Shown here piece after piece: positions 8,441 through 15,312 of a stretch of DNA of 32,114 bases (position 1 is the stretch's first letter; each line of letters starts with the position of its first letter). This DNA comes from JBGQAS01 sp964498605 (GTDB lineage: Bacteria > Chloroflexota > Anaerolineae > Anaerolineales > Anaerolineaceae), in assembly GCA_964498605.1 (NCBI GenBank), contig CAZCHK010000022.1, forward strand, positions 1-32,114, given 5' to 3'. A program made the translations under genes and the position numbers. The notes below the pieces were generated by a model. The model saw nothing but the letters and a program-made list of their open reading frames with translations. It did not search any database and was not told where the DNA came from.

Positions 8441-9217
8441 TCACATGGCAGTACCGTTCTCCAATTTGTCGCGAACCCAGTCATATCCATGCTCTTCAAG
8501 ATGCAGCGCCAGGTCTGCCCGACCGCTTTCGACGATCCTGCCATCCATCATGATGTGAACAACATCAGGTCGGATGTAGTTTAACAACCGTTGATAGTGG
8601 GTTATGACCAGTACGCCCATGTCTCCACTACGCAGTGCGTTCACACCTTCTGACACGATTTTAAGAGCGTCGATATCCAATCCGGAATCTGTTTCGTCAA
8701 GGATCGCGATTTTCGGTAACAACAGGGCCATTTGTAATATCTCGATGCGTTTCTTTTCTCCGCCAGAAAAGCCTTCATTCAAATAACGTCCTGCAAATGA
8801 AGGATCAATTTTGAGAAAATCCATTTTTTCTTTCATCATCTTGCGAAACTCAGGAATGCTGATCCCTTTCTCGCCCGGATCGTTGGATCTTCTTTTGGCG
8901 TTAACCGCGGTTCTTAGAAAATTCGCCACGGTGACACCAGGAATCGAAACAGGGTATTGGAATGCCAGAAATATTCCCATTCTGGCTCTTTCATCCGTAG
9001 CCAGTTGAAGAAGATCCACCCCATCCAATTCCACGGTACCCCGGGTCACCAGGTAGTTCGGATGCCCCATAAGGGTATAGGCGAGTGTCGACTTACCTGT
9101 TCCATTCGGTCCCATGATCGCGTTGACTTTCCCTGAAAGGATGTCGAGGTTGACCCCTTTAAGGATTTCCACGCCCTGTACGGACACATGCAAATCATGA
9201 ATTTTCAATTCGGTCAT
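8441..9217 (-). CDS. sufC: Fe-S assembly ATPase SufC
   Basis: A 258-residue ABC-type ATPase that drives conformational change in the SufBC2D complex; it is soluble and not a transporter. Walker A GPNGTGKST is at 36-44, the SufC-type signature GFSGGEKKR at 149-157, Walker B with the SufC-specific AILDETDSGLDID at 171-183, and the H-loop in LVITHYQRLL. It is the first gene of the minus-strand suf operon, with a promoter at 9286-9314 and a leader of about 60 nt. It is divergent from the SufR-like regulator. Confidence 0.97.
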   Translation of the reverse strand: MTELKIHDLHVSVQGVEILKGVNLDILSGKVNAIMGPNGTGKSTLAYTLMGHPNYLVTRGTVELDGVDLLQLATDERARMGIFLAFQYPVSIPGVTVANFLRTAVNAKRRSNDPGEKGISIPEFRKMMKEKMDFLKIDPSFAGRYLNEGFSGGEKKRIEILQMALLLPKIAILDETDSGLDIDALKIVSEGVNALRSGDMGVLVITHYQRLLNYIRPDVVHIMMDGRIVESGRADLALHLEEHGYDWVRDKLENGTAM

Positions 9218-9285
9218 GAATCACTCTTTTATCGCATTATTTTTTATGAATATCTTTATAATAATCTAGTAATCCAAGCGATGCG

Positions 9286-9314
9286 ATTATAGCACGCACA
9301 AATTTCCAGGTCAA
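9286..9314 (-). promoter_or_regulatory. Sigma-70-type promoter of the suf operon
   Basis: Read on the minus strand: -35 TTGACC (9314-9309), 17-bp spacer, -10 TATAAT (9291-9286). This is an eleven-of-twelve match to the consensus with ideal spacing. The predicted start is near 9279, giving a leader of about 60 nt before sufC. Confidence 0.75.
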
Positions 9315-9335
9315 TGAAAACCACGCTGTTTTGAC

Positions 9336-9356
9336 ACAATTCTAATGGAATATTGT
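9336..9356. repeat. Imperfect inverted repeat in the suf/regulator divergent region
   Basis: ACAAT (9336-9340) and ATTGT (9352-9356) form an inverted repeat with 11 bp between. It lies upstream of the -35 boxes of both divergent promoters. It could be an operator for the adjacent regulator, but the arms are short in AT-rich DNA. Confidence 0.35.
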
Positions 9357-9363
9357 TATATTT

Positions 9364-9383
9364 TATAAGATATAATTCTTATA
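9364..9383. promoter_or_regulatory. Perfect 7-bp inverted repeat next to regulator -35, candidate operator
   Basis: TATAAGA (9364-9370), 6-bp spacer TATAAT, TCTTATA (9377-9383). The right arm ends 2 bp before the -35 TTGACA of the regulator promoter at 9386, the place expected for autoregulation by a dimeric winged-helix protein. It does not match the CAAC-N6-GTTG site I recall for cyanobacterial SufR, so assignment to the adjacent regulator is inference. Confidence 0.45.
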
Positions 9384-9385
9384 TA

Positions 9386-9413
9386 TTGACAATGCGAATC
9401 CGGATGCTATAAT
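9386..9413 (+). promoter_or_regulatory. Consensus sigma-70-type promoter of the SufR-like regulator gene
   Basis: -35 TTGACA (9386-9391), 16-bp spacer, -10 TATAAT (9408-9413): both hexamers are exact consensus. The ATG at 9433 is only 19 bp after the -10 box, and the bases before it are A-rich with no Shine-Dalgarno, so the mRNA leader would be about 12 nt. Confidence 0.75.
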
Positions 9414-9432
9414 TTCATCAAAATAAACCAAA

Positions 9433-10065
9433 ATGGCCACAACTCGCGAAAGAATACTACAAATACTTCTTCAAAAGCCCAACTCCACGGTCGCGGATCT
9501 TGCCAGAGAAGTCGGCATCAATGGGATATCCGTTCGCCATCACCTGACAGTATTGCAGGCTGACGGATTGATCAAAGCCGAGGAAGTCAGGCATGGCGTT
9601 GGCCGGCCAATGCTCGCCTATCATCTGACCGAACAAGGGGCAGAGAAATTCCCAACCAGGTATTTGCGCCTGACAAATCGCCTGCTGGATCATCTTAAAC
9701 AAACCATGTCCGGGGACAAGTATACGGATCTCTTTAAACTGATCGCTTCGGAAATGGCTTCAGATTACAGCCAGAAAGTGAAAGGGCTGCCGTTAGCTGA
9801 ACGGCTGGCTTTTTTAAGCGAACTTCTAGAGCAGGATGGTTTCAACCTGACTTGGGAAAAAACGGGGGACCACTTTCAGATCCATGAAATCACCTGCCCG
9901 TACTTCCATGTGGGAACCCACCACCCCGAAATATGCACCCTGGACAGGGAACTGATTTCGCAACTACTGGATCTTCCGGTTCAGCAAATTCAATGCGTGC
10001 TGACGGGTGACAACCGCTGTGTGTTTCACATACCGGAAATAAAAGATGACGGAAAAAATGGCTGA
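9433..10065 (+). CDS. SufR-like winged-helix regulator with four C-terminal cysteines
   Basis: A 210-residue regulator. The N-terminal winged helix (5-75: RERILQILLQ, VADLAREVGING, SVRHHLTVLQADGLI, GVGRPMLAYHLT) is of the ArsR/DeoR-like SufR type. The C-terminal domain holds ITCPYFHVGTHHPEIC and CVLTGDNRCVF, giving Cys155, Cys168, Cys188 and Cys196 (spacings 12, 19 and 7), plausible Fe-S ligands as in SufR. In cyanobacteria and actinobacteria SufR represses suf when Fe-S clusters are plentiful. Its divergent position from sufCBD and the palindromes between them fit the same role here. It overlaps the next gene by 20 bp or 8 bp, depending on that gene's start. The target and ligand are inferred. 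Confidence 0.88.
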   Translation: MATTRERILQILLQKPNSTVADLAREVGINGISVRHHLTVLQADGLIKAEEVRHGVGRPMLAYHLTEQGAEKFPTRYLRLTNRLLDHLKQTMSGDKYTDLFKLIASEMASDYSQKVKGLPLAERLAFLSELLEQDGFNLTWEKTGDHFQIHEITCPYFHVGTHHPEICTLDRELISQLLDLPVQQIQCVLTGDNRCVFHIPEIKDDGKNG

Positions 10066-10405
10066 CTCCCCTGCCGGAAATAAAACCCACTGGGAATTGG
10101 AGGACAGCGATCCTGAACTGGCCGGAAAAGCGCGCGCGGCTCTTGGCGCGGTCCACGATCCGGAATTAGGTCTGACGATCGTACAGCTTGGCATGGTCCG
10201 GGATATTCAATTGTCTGAAAATCAGATGGTCGTTTCGATGTTGTTGACCACACCTTACTGCCCATATGGACCCGCGATCATGGAGCAGGCCAGAAACGCG
10301 GTTGAAACAGCCACCGGCATTACCACGCGCATCAATCTTCTCATGGAACCCTGGGACATGTCCATGATGGAAGATGGCGCAATGCCGGAATGGGGTCTGT
10401 ATTAA
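10046..10405 (+). CDS. MIP18/DUF59-family protein, SufT-like
   Basis: A 119-residue single-domain protein of the metal-sulfur assembly family (PaaD/SufT/MIP18). The family motif is GAVHDPELGLTIVQLGMVRD (34-53), with DPE at 38-40, and the single reactive-site-like cysteine is in TTPYCPYGP (Cys72). Relatives help mature Fe-S proteins, and being co-transcribed with a SufR-like regulator beside sufCBD supports a role in Fe-S carrier or targeting. An alternative ATG at 10058 (MADSP) has GACGGA upstream and would trim 4 residues. The start lies inside the regulator gene, so translation is probably coupled. Acidic and methionine-rich C-terminus (WDMSMMEDGAMPEWG) is unusual but not diagnostic. Confidence 0.88.
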   Translation: MTEKMADSPAGNKTHWELEDSDPELAGKARAALGAVHDPELGLTIVQLGMVRDIQLSENQMVVSMLLTTPYCPYGPAIMEQARNAVETATGITTRINLLMEPWDMSMMEDGAMPEWGLY

Positions 10406-10436
10406 CTTTTCAGAAACGAGTTTCCCAAGGTTTTTT

Positions 10437-10784
10437 CTATAGTGCTTTTAAGTCATCCTCTTTGATCTCAAAAAGATTGACGAGCTTCAGCGCCAGCCCC
10501 ATATCCCCGGACAGCTTCAATTTGCCCGTCATGAAGGCCTTCATGCCATCCAGTTTTCCGGTGAATATGTCCAGAAGGTCCTGGGAGCTGGCGGTGAGGT
10601 TAAGATTGGGAGCCGTGGTCGCTCCTTGCATGACCTCACATTTCATGTCCGCGATTCTTATCGACCAGATACCCTGTTCATCTCCGGTCACATTCAACTG
10701 GACCACTGAATTGATGCCACTTGATTTCTCTGCCAGGAAAACTTTGGGCATCCATAATAAAAGTTTCTCCACACTGATCGCCAT
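10437..10784 (-). CDS. SCP2 sterol-carrier-domain protein
   Basis: A 115-residue protein made almost only of an SCP2-like lipid-binding fold: ISVEKLLLWMPKVF, then strand VVQLNVTGDEQGIWSIRI, then TASSQDLLDIFTGKLDGMKAFMTGKLKLSGDM, the typical 'G.l....a...gkl...Gd..l...l' ending. Such proteins bind acyl or other hydrophobic ligands; no enzyme activity is implied. GGAGGA lies just before GTG-ATG, and the ATG at 10784 is the better spaced start. It converges with the SufT-like gene and is divergent from degV. The ligand cannot be read from the sequence. Confidence 0.85.
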   Translation of the reverse strand: MAISVEKLLLWMPKVFLAEKSSGINSVVQLNVTGDEQGIWSIRIADMKCEVMQGATTAPNLNLTASSQDLLDIFTGKLDGMKAFMTGKLKLSGDMGLALKLVNLFEIKEDDLKAL

Positions 10785-10811
10785 CACTCCTCCATGAAAT
10801 TACTTTTCTAG

Positions 10812-10817
10812 ATTATA
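10812..10817 (-). promoter_or_regulatory. Likely -10 box for the SCP2 gene
   Basis: TATAAT on the minus strand at 10817-10812, 27 bp before the ATG at 10784. The best -35 is a weak TGTTGA (10839-10834, 16-bp spacer). Confidence 0.4.
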
Positions 10818-10855
10818 CACACAGAAACTGCCCTCAACAGGAAAACGAAATTTGC

Positions 10856-10883
10856 TTGCCAAGCAGGTCAATTCCTTTATAAT
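10856..10883 (+). promoter_or_regulatory. Promoter of the degV gene
   Basis: -35 TTGCCA (10856-10861), 16-bp spacer, -10 TATAAT (10878-10883). An AAGGAG ribosome site follows at 10896-10901 before the ATG at 10906. Confidence 0.6.
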
Positions 10884-10905
10884 GGCGTGAATATCAAGGA
10901 GAAAA

Positions 10906-11736
10906 ATGATCTCAATTCTCACGGACAGCTGCAGCGATTTAAGTGATGAACTATTGCAAAAACATCAAATCCTGGTGGTTCCATTAACGGTCATCCTGGG
11001 TGAAAAGTCATACAAAGATGGTTCTGAAGTAAAACCAGCGGATCTGTTTGATTATGTCAAACAAACCGGGCAGCTTCCCAAAACATCAGCCGTGTCCGTG
11101 GAAGAGTTCATTCGCGCCTTCGAAGGCATGGATGAGATAATCTTCATCGGTATCGGTAGTAAACTATCCGCCACAATCCAATCAGCTGAGTTGGTGAAAA
11201 AATCATTACCGGATAAGAGCATCCACATCGTTGACTCGAACAATCTTTCGACAGGCATTGGTTTGCTGGCGATCAAAGCAGCGGAGTTGCGCGATAAAGG
11301 TCATTCTGCCCAACAGATTACGACTGAACTGCGGCACCTGGCGCCAAAAGTTCAAACAAGCTTTCTGATCGACACTCTCGAATACCTTTACAAAGGTGGT
11401 CGTTGTTCAGCAATAACGAATATCGTGGGCAGCCTTTTAAAGATTCGCCCGATTATCGAAGTGAAGGATGGCGCCCTGGGAGTCAAAGAAAAGATCTCAG
11501 GATCGAGGAGGAAAGCCCTGGAAGCCTTGGTGGACGGATTATTACGCAACCTGGACAGGATCGATCATGATCGCGTATTCATCACCCACACCGGTGCTGA
11601 CTCGGACGCCGTGTACCTGAAGGATCGCCTGGCGGAAATCGCTCCCATCAAGGATATCTGCATCACCACCGCGGGCGCGACCATTTCAAGCCACTGCGGG
11701 CCGAATACGATCGGTATCCTGTACTTTTTGAAATAG
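10906..11736 (+). CDS. DegV family fatty-acid-binding protein
   Basis: A 276-residue DegV-fold protein (FakB-like). It begins ISILTDSCSDLSDELL, with the TDSCSDL acyl-carboxylate site, and continues with KTSAVSVEEF, GIGSKLSATIQSA, IVDSNNLSTGIGLL, and the family-diagnostic IDTLEYLYKGGRCSA plus SLLKIRPIIEVKDG. FakB proteins bind a fatty acid and present it to the FakA kinase; other DegV proteins have unknown partners, and no fakA is in the window. Start is fixed by AAGGAG, and the gene has its own promoter and terminator, so it appears monocistronic. Confidence 0.94.
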   Translation: MISILTDSCSDLSDELLQKHQILVVPLTVILGEKSYKDGSEVKPADLFDYVKQTGQLPKTSAVSVEEFIRAFEGMDEIIFIGIGSKLSATIQSAELVKKSLPDKSIHIVDSNNLSTGIGLLAIKAAELRDKGHSAQQITTELRHLAPKVQTSFLIDTLEYLYKGGRCSAITNIVGSLLKIRPIIEVKDGALGVKEKISGSRRKALEALVDGLLRNLDRIDHDRVFITHTGADSDAVYLKDRLAEIAPIKDICITTAGATISSHCGPNTIGILYFLK

Positions 11737-11763
11737 AAAAAACAGCCTTTCGGCTGGTTTTTT
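11737..11763. terminator. Bidirectional rho-independent terminator between degV and the oxoamine synthase
   Basis: A-run, stem CAGCC / GGCTG with TTTC loop, then a T-run (11758-11763). The A and T flanks are symmetric, so it can stop transcription from both convergent genes. It fills the whole gap between the two stop codons. Confidence 0.85.
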
Positions 11764-12945
11764 CTACTGAATGATACCCACTTCCCGACCGACACTGCCA
11801 AATATCTCAAGGACCTTGTGCATTTGAAGGTCGGTGTGCGTCGCCATGTAACTTGTCCTGAGCAATTGTTTTCCAGGTGGAACAGCCGGCGAAATGACCG
11901 GATTCACGAAGACACCCGCGTCAAAGAGCAATTTCCACATCTTAAAGGTCAGATCGTTATCGCCAATAATGATCGGGATGACAGGCGTCGTGGAATTGCC
12001 AATATTGAAACCCAGGTTGGTGAACCCTTTGCGCATCATATCGGCGATTTTAATGACCCTATCACAACGCTGGGGTTCTTCGCGCATTACCTCCAGCGCG
12101 GCAAGAGCGGCCGCGGCACTGGCGGGAGGAATGCTGGCGCTGAAAATCAAAGCCCGGGCGTGATGCTGAATATAGTGGATCACGTCAGAATCACCAGCGA
12201 TGAAACCCCCGAGTGAAGCAAAAGATTTGCTGAAGGTCGACATGATCAGATCAGTACCTTCTGTGCAATTTAATTGGGCTACCGTACCATGCCCGTGACC
12301 AAGAACCCCCATTCCGTGAGCGTCATCGACCATCAACCTGGCGCCGTACTTTTTTATCACGGGAGTGATCGCTGGAAGGTCCGCCAGGTCCCCCTCCATG
12401 GAGAACATGCCGTCCACAACGACGAGTTTTCCCGCCTGTTCGGGGATGGACTCCAGCACCCTTTCCAGGTGTTGAACATCGTTGTGCCTGAAGCGCTCAA
12501 TTTTTCCATATCCGAGCCGGGCACCATCCACAATGCTGGCATGATCATCTTTATCTAAAATGACCACATCATCCCGGTTGATTAAGGAACTCACAGTCCC
12601 AAGATTCGTTTGCATGCCCGTCGAAAAAACCAGGGCTGCTTCTTTGCCAACCCAGTCAGCCAATTCGCTTTCCAATTGTTCATGCAAAGCAAGCGTTCCA
12701 TTCAGGAAACGCGATCCCGTGCAGGAAGTCCCATAACGGATGATCGCATTCTGCGCGGCCTCGCGTACTTTTGGATGCATGGTTAAACCAAGGTAATTAT
12801 TTGAACCGCACATGATCAAGCGGTGACCTTTGTAGATGACTTCTGTGCCCTCGTTCTCATTCAAAGGTATGAAATAAGGATAAATACCCCTCGCAATGGC
12901 ATCCTTGGCATCAGTGTAATTCCTGCATTTCTCAAATATATCCAC
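11764..12945 (-). CDS. PLP-dependent alpha-oxoamine synthase (KBL/AONS/SPT-like)
   Basis: A 393-residue enzyme that condenses an amino acid with an acyl-CoA or acyl thioester. The PLP lysine is in MSTFSKSFASLGG (Lys240), the PLP-ring residues in LDKDDHASIVDG (His135) and VDDAHGMGVLG (Asp208, His210), and GTSCTGSRFLNGT is the substrate-binding loop of this family. Candidates are glycine C-acetyltransferase (kbl), 8-amino-7-oxononanoate synthase (bioF) or a serine palmitoyltransferase-like enzyme. No tdh or other biotin gene is adjacent, and the N-terminal GIYPYFIPLNENEG resembles the soluble SPT-like subgroup, so I leave the substrate open. The start is GTG with GGAG 8 bp upstream. Confidence 0.88.
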   Translation of the reverse strand: MDIFEKCRNYTDAKDAIARGIYPYFIPLNENEGTEVIYKGHRLIMCGSNNYLGLTMHPKVREAAQNAIIRYGTSCTGSRFLNGTLALHEQLESELADWVGKEAALVFSTGMQTNLGTVSSLINRDDVVILDKDDHASIVDGARLGYGKIERFRHNDVQHLERVLESIPEQAGKLVVVDGMFSMEGDLADLPAITPVIKKYGARLMVDDAHGMGVLGHGHGTVAQLNCTEGTDLIMSTFSKSFASLGGFIAGDSDVIHYIQHHARALIFSASIPPASAAAALAALEVMREEPQRCDRVIKIADMMRKGFTNLGFNIGNSTTPVIPIIIGDNDLTFKMWKLLFDAGVFVNPVISPAVPPGKQLLRTSYMATHTDLQMHKVLEIFGSVGREVGIIQ

Positions 12946-13031
12946 GATTGTTCTCCAAACCAGGTATAAGAATTAGCTCATTATAAAGAAAAATGGCATA
13001 ATTGGTATAACCCCGTCCCTTTGATAAGGTT
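12946..13031. promoter_or_regulatory. Divergent promoter region between oxoamine synthase and ROK kinase genes
   Basis: An 86-bp AT-rich gap. For the minus-strand gene a -10 TATAAT lies at 12985-12980. For the plus-strand gene the candidates are CATAAT at 12997-13002 preceded by TGG (extended -10), or TATAAC at 13006-13011. No good -35 was found in either direction. Confidence 0.4.
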
Positions 13032-13955
13032 ATGAAAATGAAAGACGAACTTTTTCCCCTCGATTACTTCATCGGCATTGAAGGTGGAGGTACAAAGTAC
13101 AAAATTGTTGCCGCCAGCGATCCAGAGAATGTGCTCTGCCGGACAACAATCCCGACCACATCACCTGAAGAAACGATCAGCAAAATAATCTCATTCCTCG
13201 TCCCGCTCCTGGCGGACAATGCCGATCGGATACGGGCGATAGGGTTGGGTCAATTCGGGCCGATTCAGGTCAATCCAGCCGCCCAGGATTACGGTGCGAT
13301 CCTCAACACGCCGAAAGCTGGCTGGTGCGGGGTGAACCTGATTTCCGAATTGCGGAAGATCACCTCTCTCCCCATTGCGCTCGACACTGATGTGAACGCT
13401 GCCGCAATGGGAGAATTGCACTATGGTGCTGGGCAAGGATTGAGTGATTTTTTTTACATCACGATTGGAACAGGAATCGGCGGAGCGCTCATTTTGAACA
13501 AGAGAATTGTTCATGGATTGCTACACCCTGAACTCGGGCACATGCTCGTCCCTCACAATACTGGCAACGATCCGTTCGAAGGGATTTGCCGTTTTCACAA
13601 AGACTGTTTTGAGGGACTCGCCTCAGGGCCTGCACTCCTCGCTCGATGGAAAAAACCGGCTGAAACTCTGACGGAAGACCACCAGGCCTGGGATCTCGAA
13701 TCAACCTACATCGCGCAGGCGCTTGTAAACCTGTTCCTGACAGTCATGCCGCAGCGGTTCATCCTGGGAGGGGGGATCATGCAACAAAGACATCTCTTTC
13801 CGAGGATCTCTCGGAAATTCTGTCAATTGATCAATGACTACATTGATGTATTGAAAATCATCCCGGAAATGGATCAGTACATACGGCCACCTCATTTGGA
13901 TCACGATGCCGGGATGTTCGGAGCCATCGCGCTGGCAAAATTTGGACGCGCATGA
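13032..13955 (+). CDS. ROK-family sugar kinase, fructokinase-like
   Basis: A 307-residue ROK protein. ATP-binding signature FIGIEGGGTKYKI, catalytic aspartate region LDTDVNAAAMGE, phosphate loop TIGTGIGGALI, and zinc-site region HPELGHM followed by CRFHKDC. The HPELGHM...C..H..C arrangement and FEGLASGPAL fit bacterial ROK fructokinases (GmuE/ScrK-like) that phosphorylate fructose, although other hexoses cannot be excluded. AAGG lies before the ATG at 13032, and a second ATG at 13038 is equally possible. Its stop overlaps the start of the next, unknown gene (ATGA), so the two are one transcription unit. Confidence 0.9.
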   Translation: MKMKDELFPLDYFIGIEGGGTKYKIVAASDPENVLCRTTIPTTSPEETISKIISFLVPLLADNADRIRAIGLGQFGPIQVNPAAQDYGAILNTPKAGWCGVNLISELRKITSLPIALDTDVNAAAMGELHYGAGQGLSDFFYITIGTGIGGALILNKRIVHGLLHPELGHMLVPHNTGNDPFEGICRFHKDCFEGLASGPALLARWKKPAETLTEDHQAWDLESTYIAQALVNLFLTVMPQRFILGGGIMQQRHLFPRISRKFCQLINDYIDVLKIIPEMDQYIRPPHLDHDAGMFGAIALAKFGRA

Positions 13956-14947
13956 AGAAAATGGCCGCACAACCTCGCCTGACCTTTTTTTGCGAACTCG
14001 ATCCGGATTCTTTAAAAGAAGTCTTCACCAAGAGCTCGGCATTGAAGACACTTAAAAAACTTGGCGCCGGTGTATCCCTGGGGATACTTGATCTCACCCC
14101 CGAACGGGCAGCCATGGTCACGCTTCTAAACAAAGCAGGAATCCCGGTTACCGCGTGGCTGCTTCTCCCCAAAAATGCGGGGTACTGGTTCAACCTGGAA
14201 AATGTGGAAATCGCATCAGATCGTTACGCCAGGTTCGTCAGCTGGACAAAGGAACACGGCCTTCACTGGGAGGGAATTGGATTGGACATTGAACCGGATA
14301 TCAACCTGATCAATCTTCTTATAAGAAAAAGAGGGTTGGGATTGCTGATCAAAAAACTCTTTAACAGATTTCAATTATCTGATGCGGAGGATGGCTATGT
14401 GTCGCTGATCGAGCGAATGAGGCAGGATGGGTATTATGTCGAGTCATATCAAATCCCATTTGTCCTGGACGAAAAACGTGTCAAAAGTACGATATTAAAA
14501 AAAGTCCTCGGGATTGTTTCGCTGCCAGTTGATGCCGAGATCCCCATGCTTTATTCAAGCATGTTCAAATCCAAAAGCCCGGGGTTGCTCTTATCGTACG
14601 CCCAAGAGTCGCCTTTCATAGCCATCGGAAGCACTGGAGGCGGCGTGGTGATGGAAGGGCATGGAGAAATGGCCAGCCTGTCCCCGGATGAATTCATGCG
14701 CGATCTGGCGCTCGCCTCAGAATTTTCCCGCCACATACACGTTTTCTCTCTGGAAGGATGTATCCAGCAGGGGATTTTAGATAGGATACATCAGAGACCT
14801 GAGGTCAACCAATCCTGGAAGTATCGGAAAGAAAAATCCCGCGTGGATTTCACGCGACACCTGTTGCGTGGACTTCTGTGGATCATCTCAAACCTGCACT
14901 GGATAATGATCGTTGTGAGCGTACTTGTGCTAATTTTTATTCTTTAG
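13952..14947 (+). CDS. Unknown TIM-barrel-like protein with C-terminal membrane anchor
   Basis: A 331-residue protein I cannot place in a named family. Residues about 8-280 alternate strands and helices: GVSLGILDL, PVTAWLLLP, WEGIGLDIEPD (107-116), YYVESYQIPF, PMLYSSMF, PFIAIGSTGGGV, HIHVFSLEG. That is a barrel-like order resembling glycoside-hydrolase-like (GH18-type) barrels, with GLDIEPD at a strand end as a possible acid site. Residues about 304-331 are one hydrophobic segment ending in IFIL, preceded by the basic KYRKEKSR, so the domain is probably tail-anchored and faces the cytoplasm. It overlaps the ROK kinase gene by ATGA, suggesting linked sugar metabolism. Function is inferred only. 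Confidence 0.8.
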   Translation: MKKMAAQPRLTFFCELDPDSLKEVFTKSSALKTLKKLGAGVSLGILDLTPERAAMVTLLNKAGIPVTAWLLLPKNAGYWFNLENVEIASDRYARFVSWTKEHGLHWEGIGLDIEPDINLINLLIRKRGLGLLIKKLFNRFQLSDAEDGYVSLIERMRQDGYYVESYQIPFVLDEKRVKSTILKKVLGIVSLPVDAEIPMLYSSMFKSKSPGLLLSYAQESPFIAIGSTGGGVVMEGHGEMASLSPDEFMRDLALASEFSRHIHVFSLEGCIQQGILDRIHQRPEVNQSWKYRKEKSRVDFTRHLLRGLLWIISNLHWIMIVVSVLVLIFIL

Positions 14948-15312
14948 TTCTTGCTTTCAGTTTTCTCTGCTCTATACAAGCTGATGGTCTCAATGGCATG
15001 GCGCAGGTGCGGTATCACAATGCTTCCGCCAACAATGAGGGAAACATTCAGCGCGTCGAATAGTTCTTCGTCTTTCCAGCCCGCGTCGATGCATTGCATT
15101 AAGTGATAATCGATGCAATCGTTACAGCGAAGAACCATCGAAGCAGCCAGGCCCAGCAGTTCTTTGGTTTTCGCATCCAAGGCTCCCGCTTCGTAGGCGT
15201 GATGATCAAGGTTGAAAAACCGCTTGATCCCCAAATGGTCGATCGCGGCGACTTTTTCATTCAGACGCTGCCTGTATTTGACAAATTCCTGCAGCCGATT
15301 GGTTTCCTTCAT
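14944..15312 (-). CDS. AhpD-like / carboxymuconolactone decarboxylase family protein
   Basis: A 122-residue single-domain protein with the AhpD-type motif RCNDCIDYHLMQC, a CxxC redox pair followed by the conserved histidine. The helices LDAKTKELLGLAASMVL and DEELFDALNVSLIVGGSIVIPHLRHA are typical of the family. Members are small peroxidase-related or disulfide reductants; the partner is unknown here. The start overlaps the tal-pgi stop (ATGA at 15309-15312), placing it last in the pentose phosphate operon. Its stop codon overlaps the stop of the convergent gene (14944-14947), so no terminator fits between them. Confidence 0.9.
   Translation of the reverse strand: MKETNRLQEFVKYRQRLNEKVAAIDHLGIKRFFNLDHHAYEAGALDAKTKELLGLAASMVLRCNDCIDYHLMQCIDAGWKDEELFDALNVSLIVGGSIVIPHLRHAIETISLYRAEKTESKN

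Noticed and set aside
8422..8544. N-terminal extension of sufB into sufC
   Set aside because: It overlaps sufC in another frame and shows no SufB similarity; the SufB family start is at MNAHSDD.
10406..10436. Hairpin GAAAC-GA-GTTTC after the SufT-like gene
   Set aside because: The 2-base loop and weak AT-rich stem make it a poor terminator.
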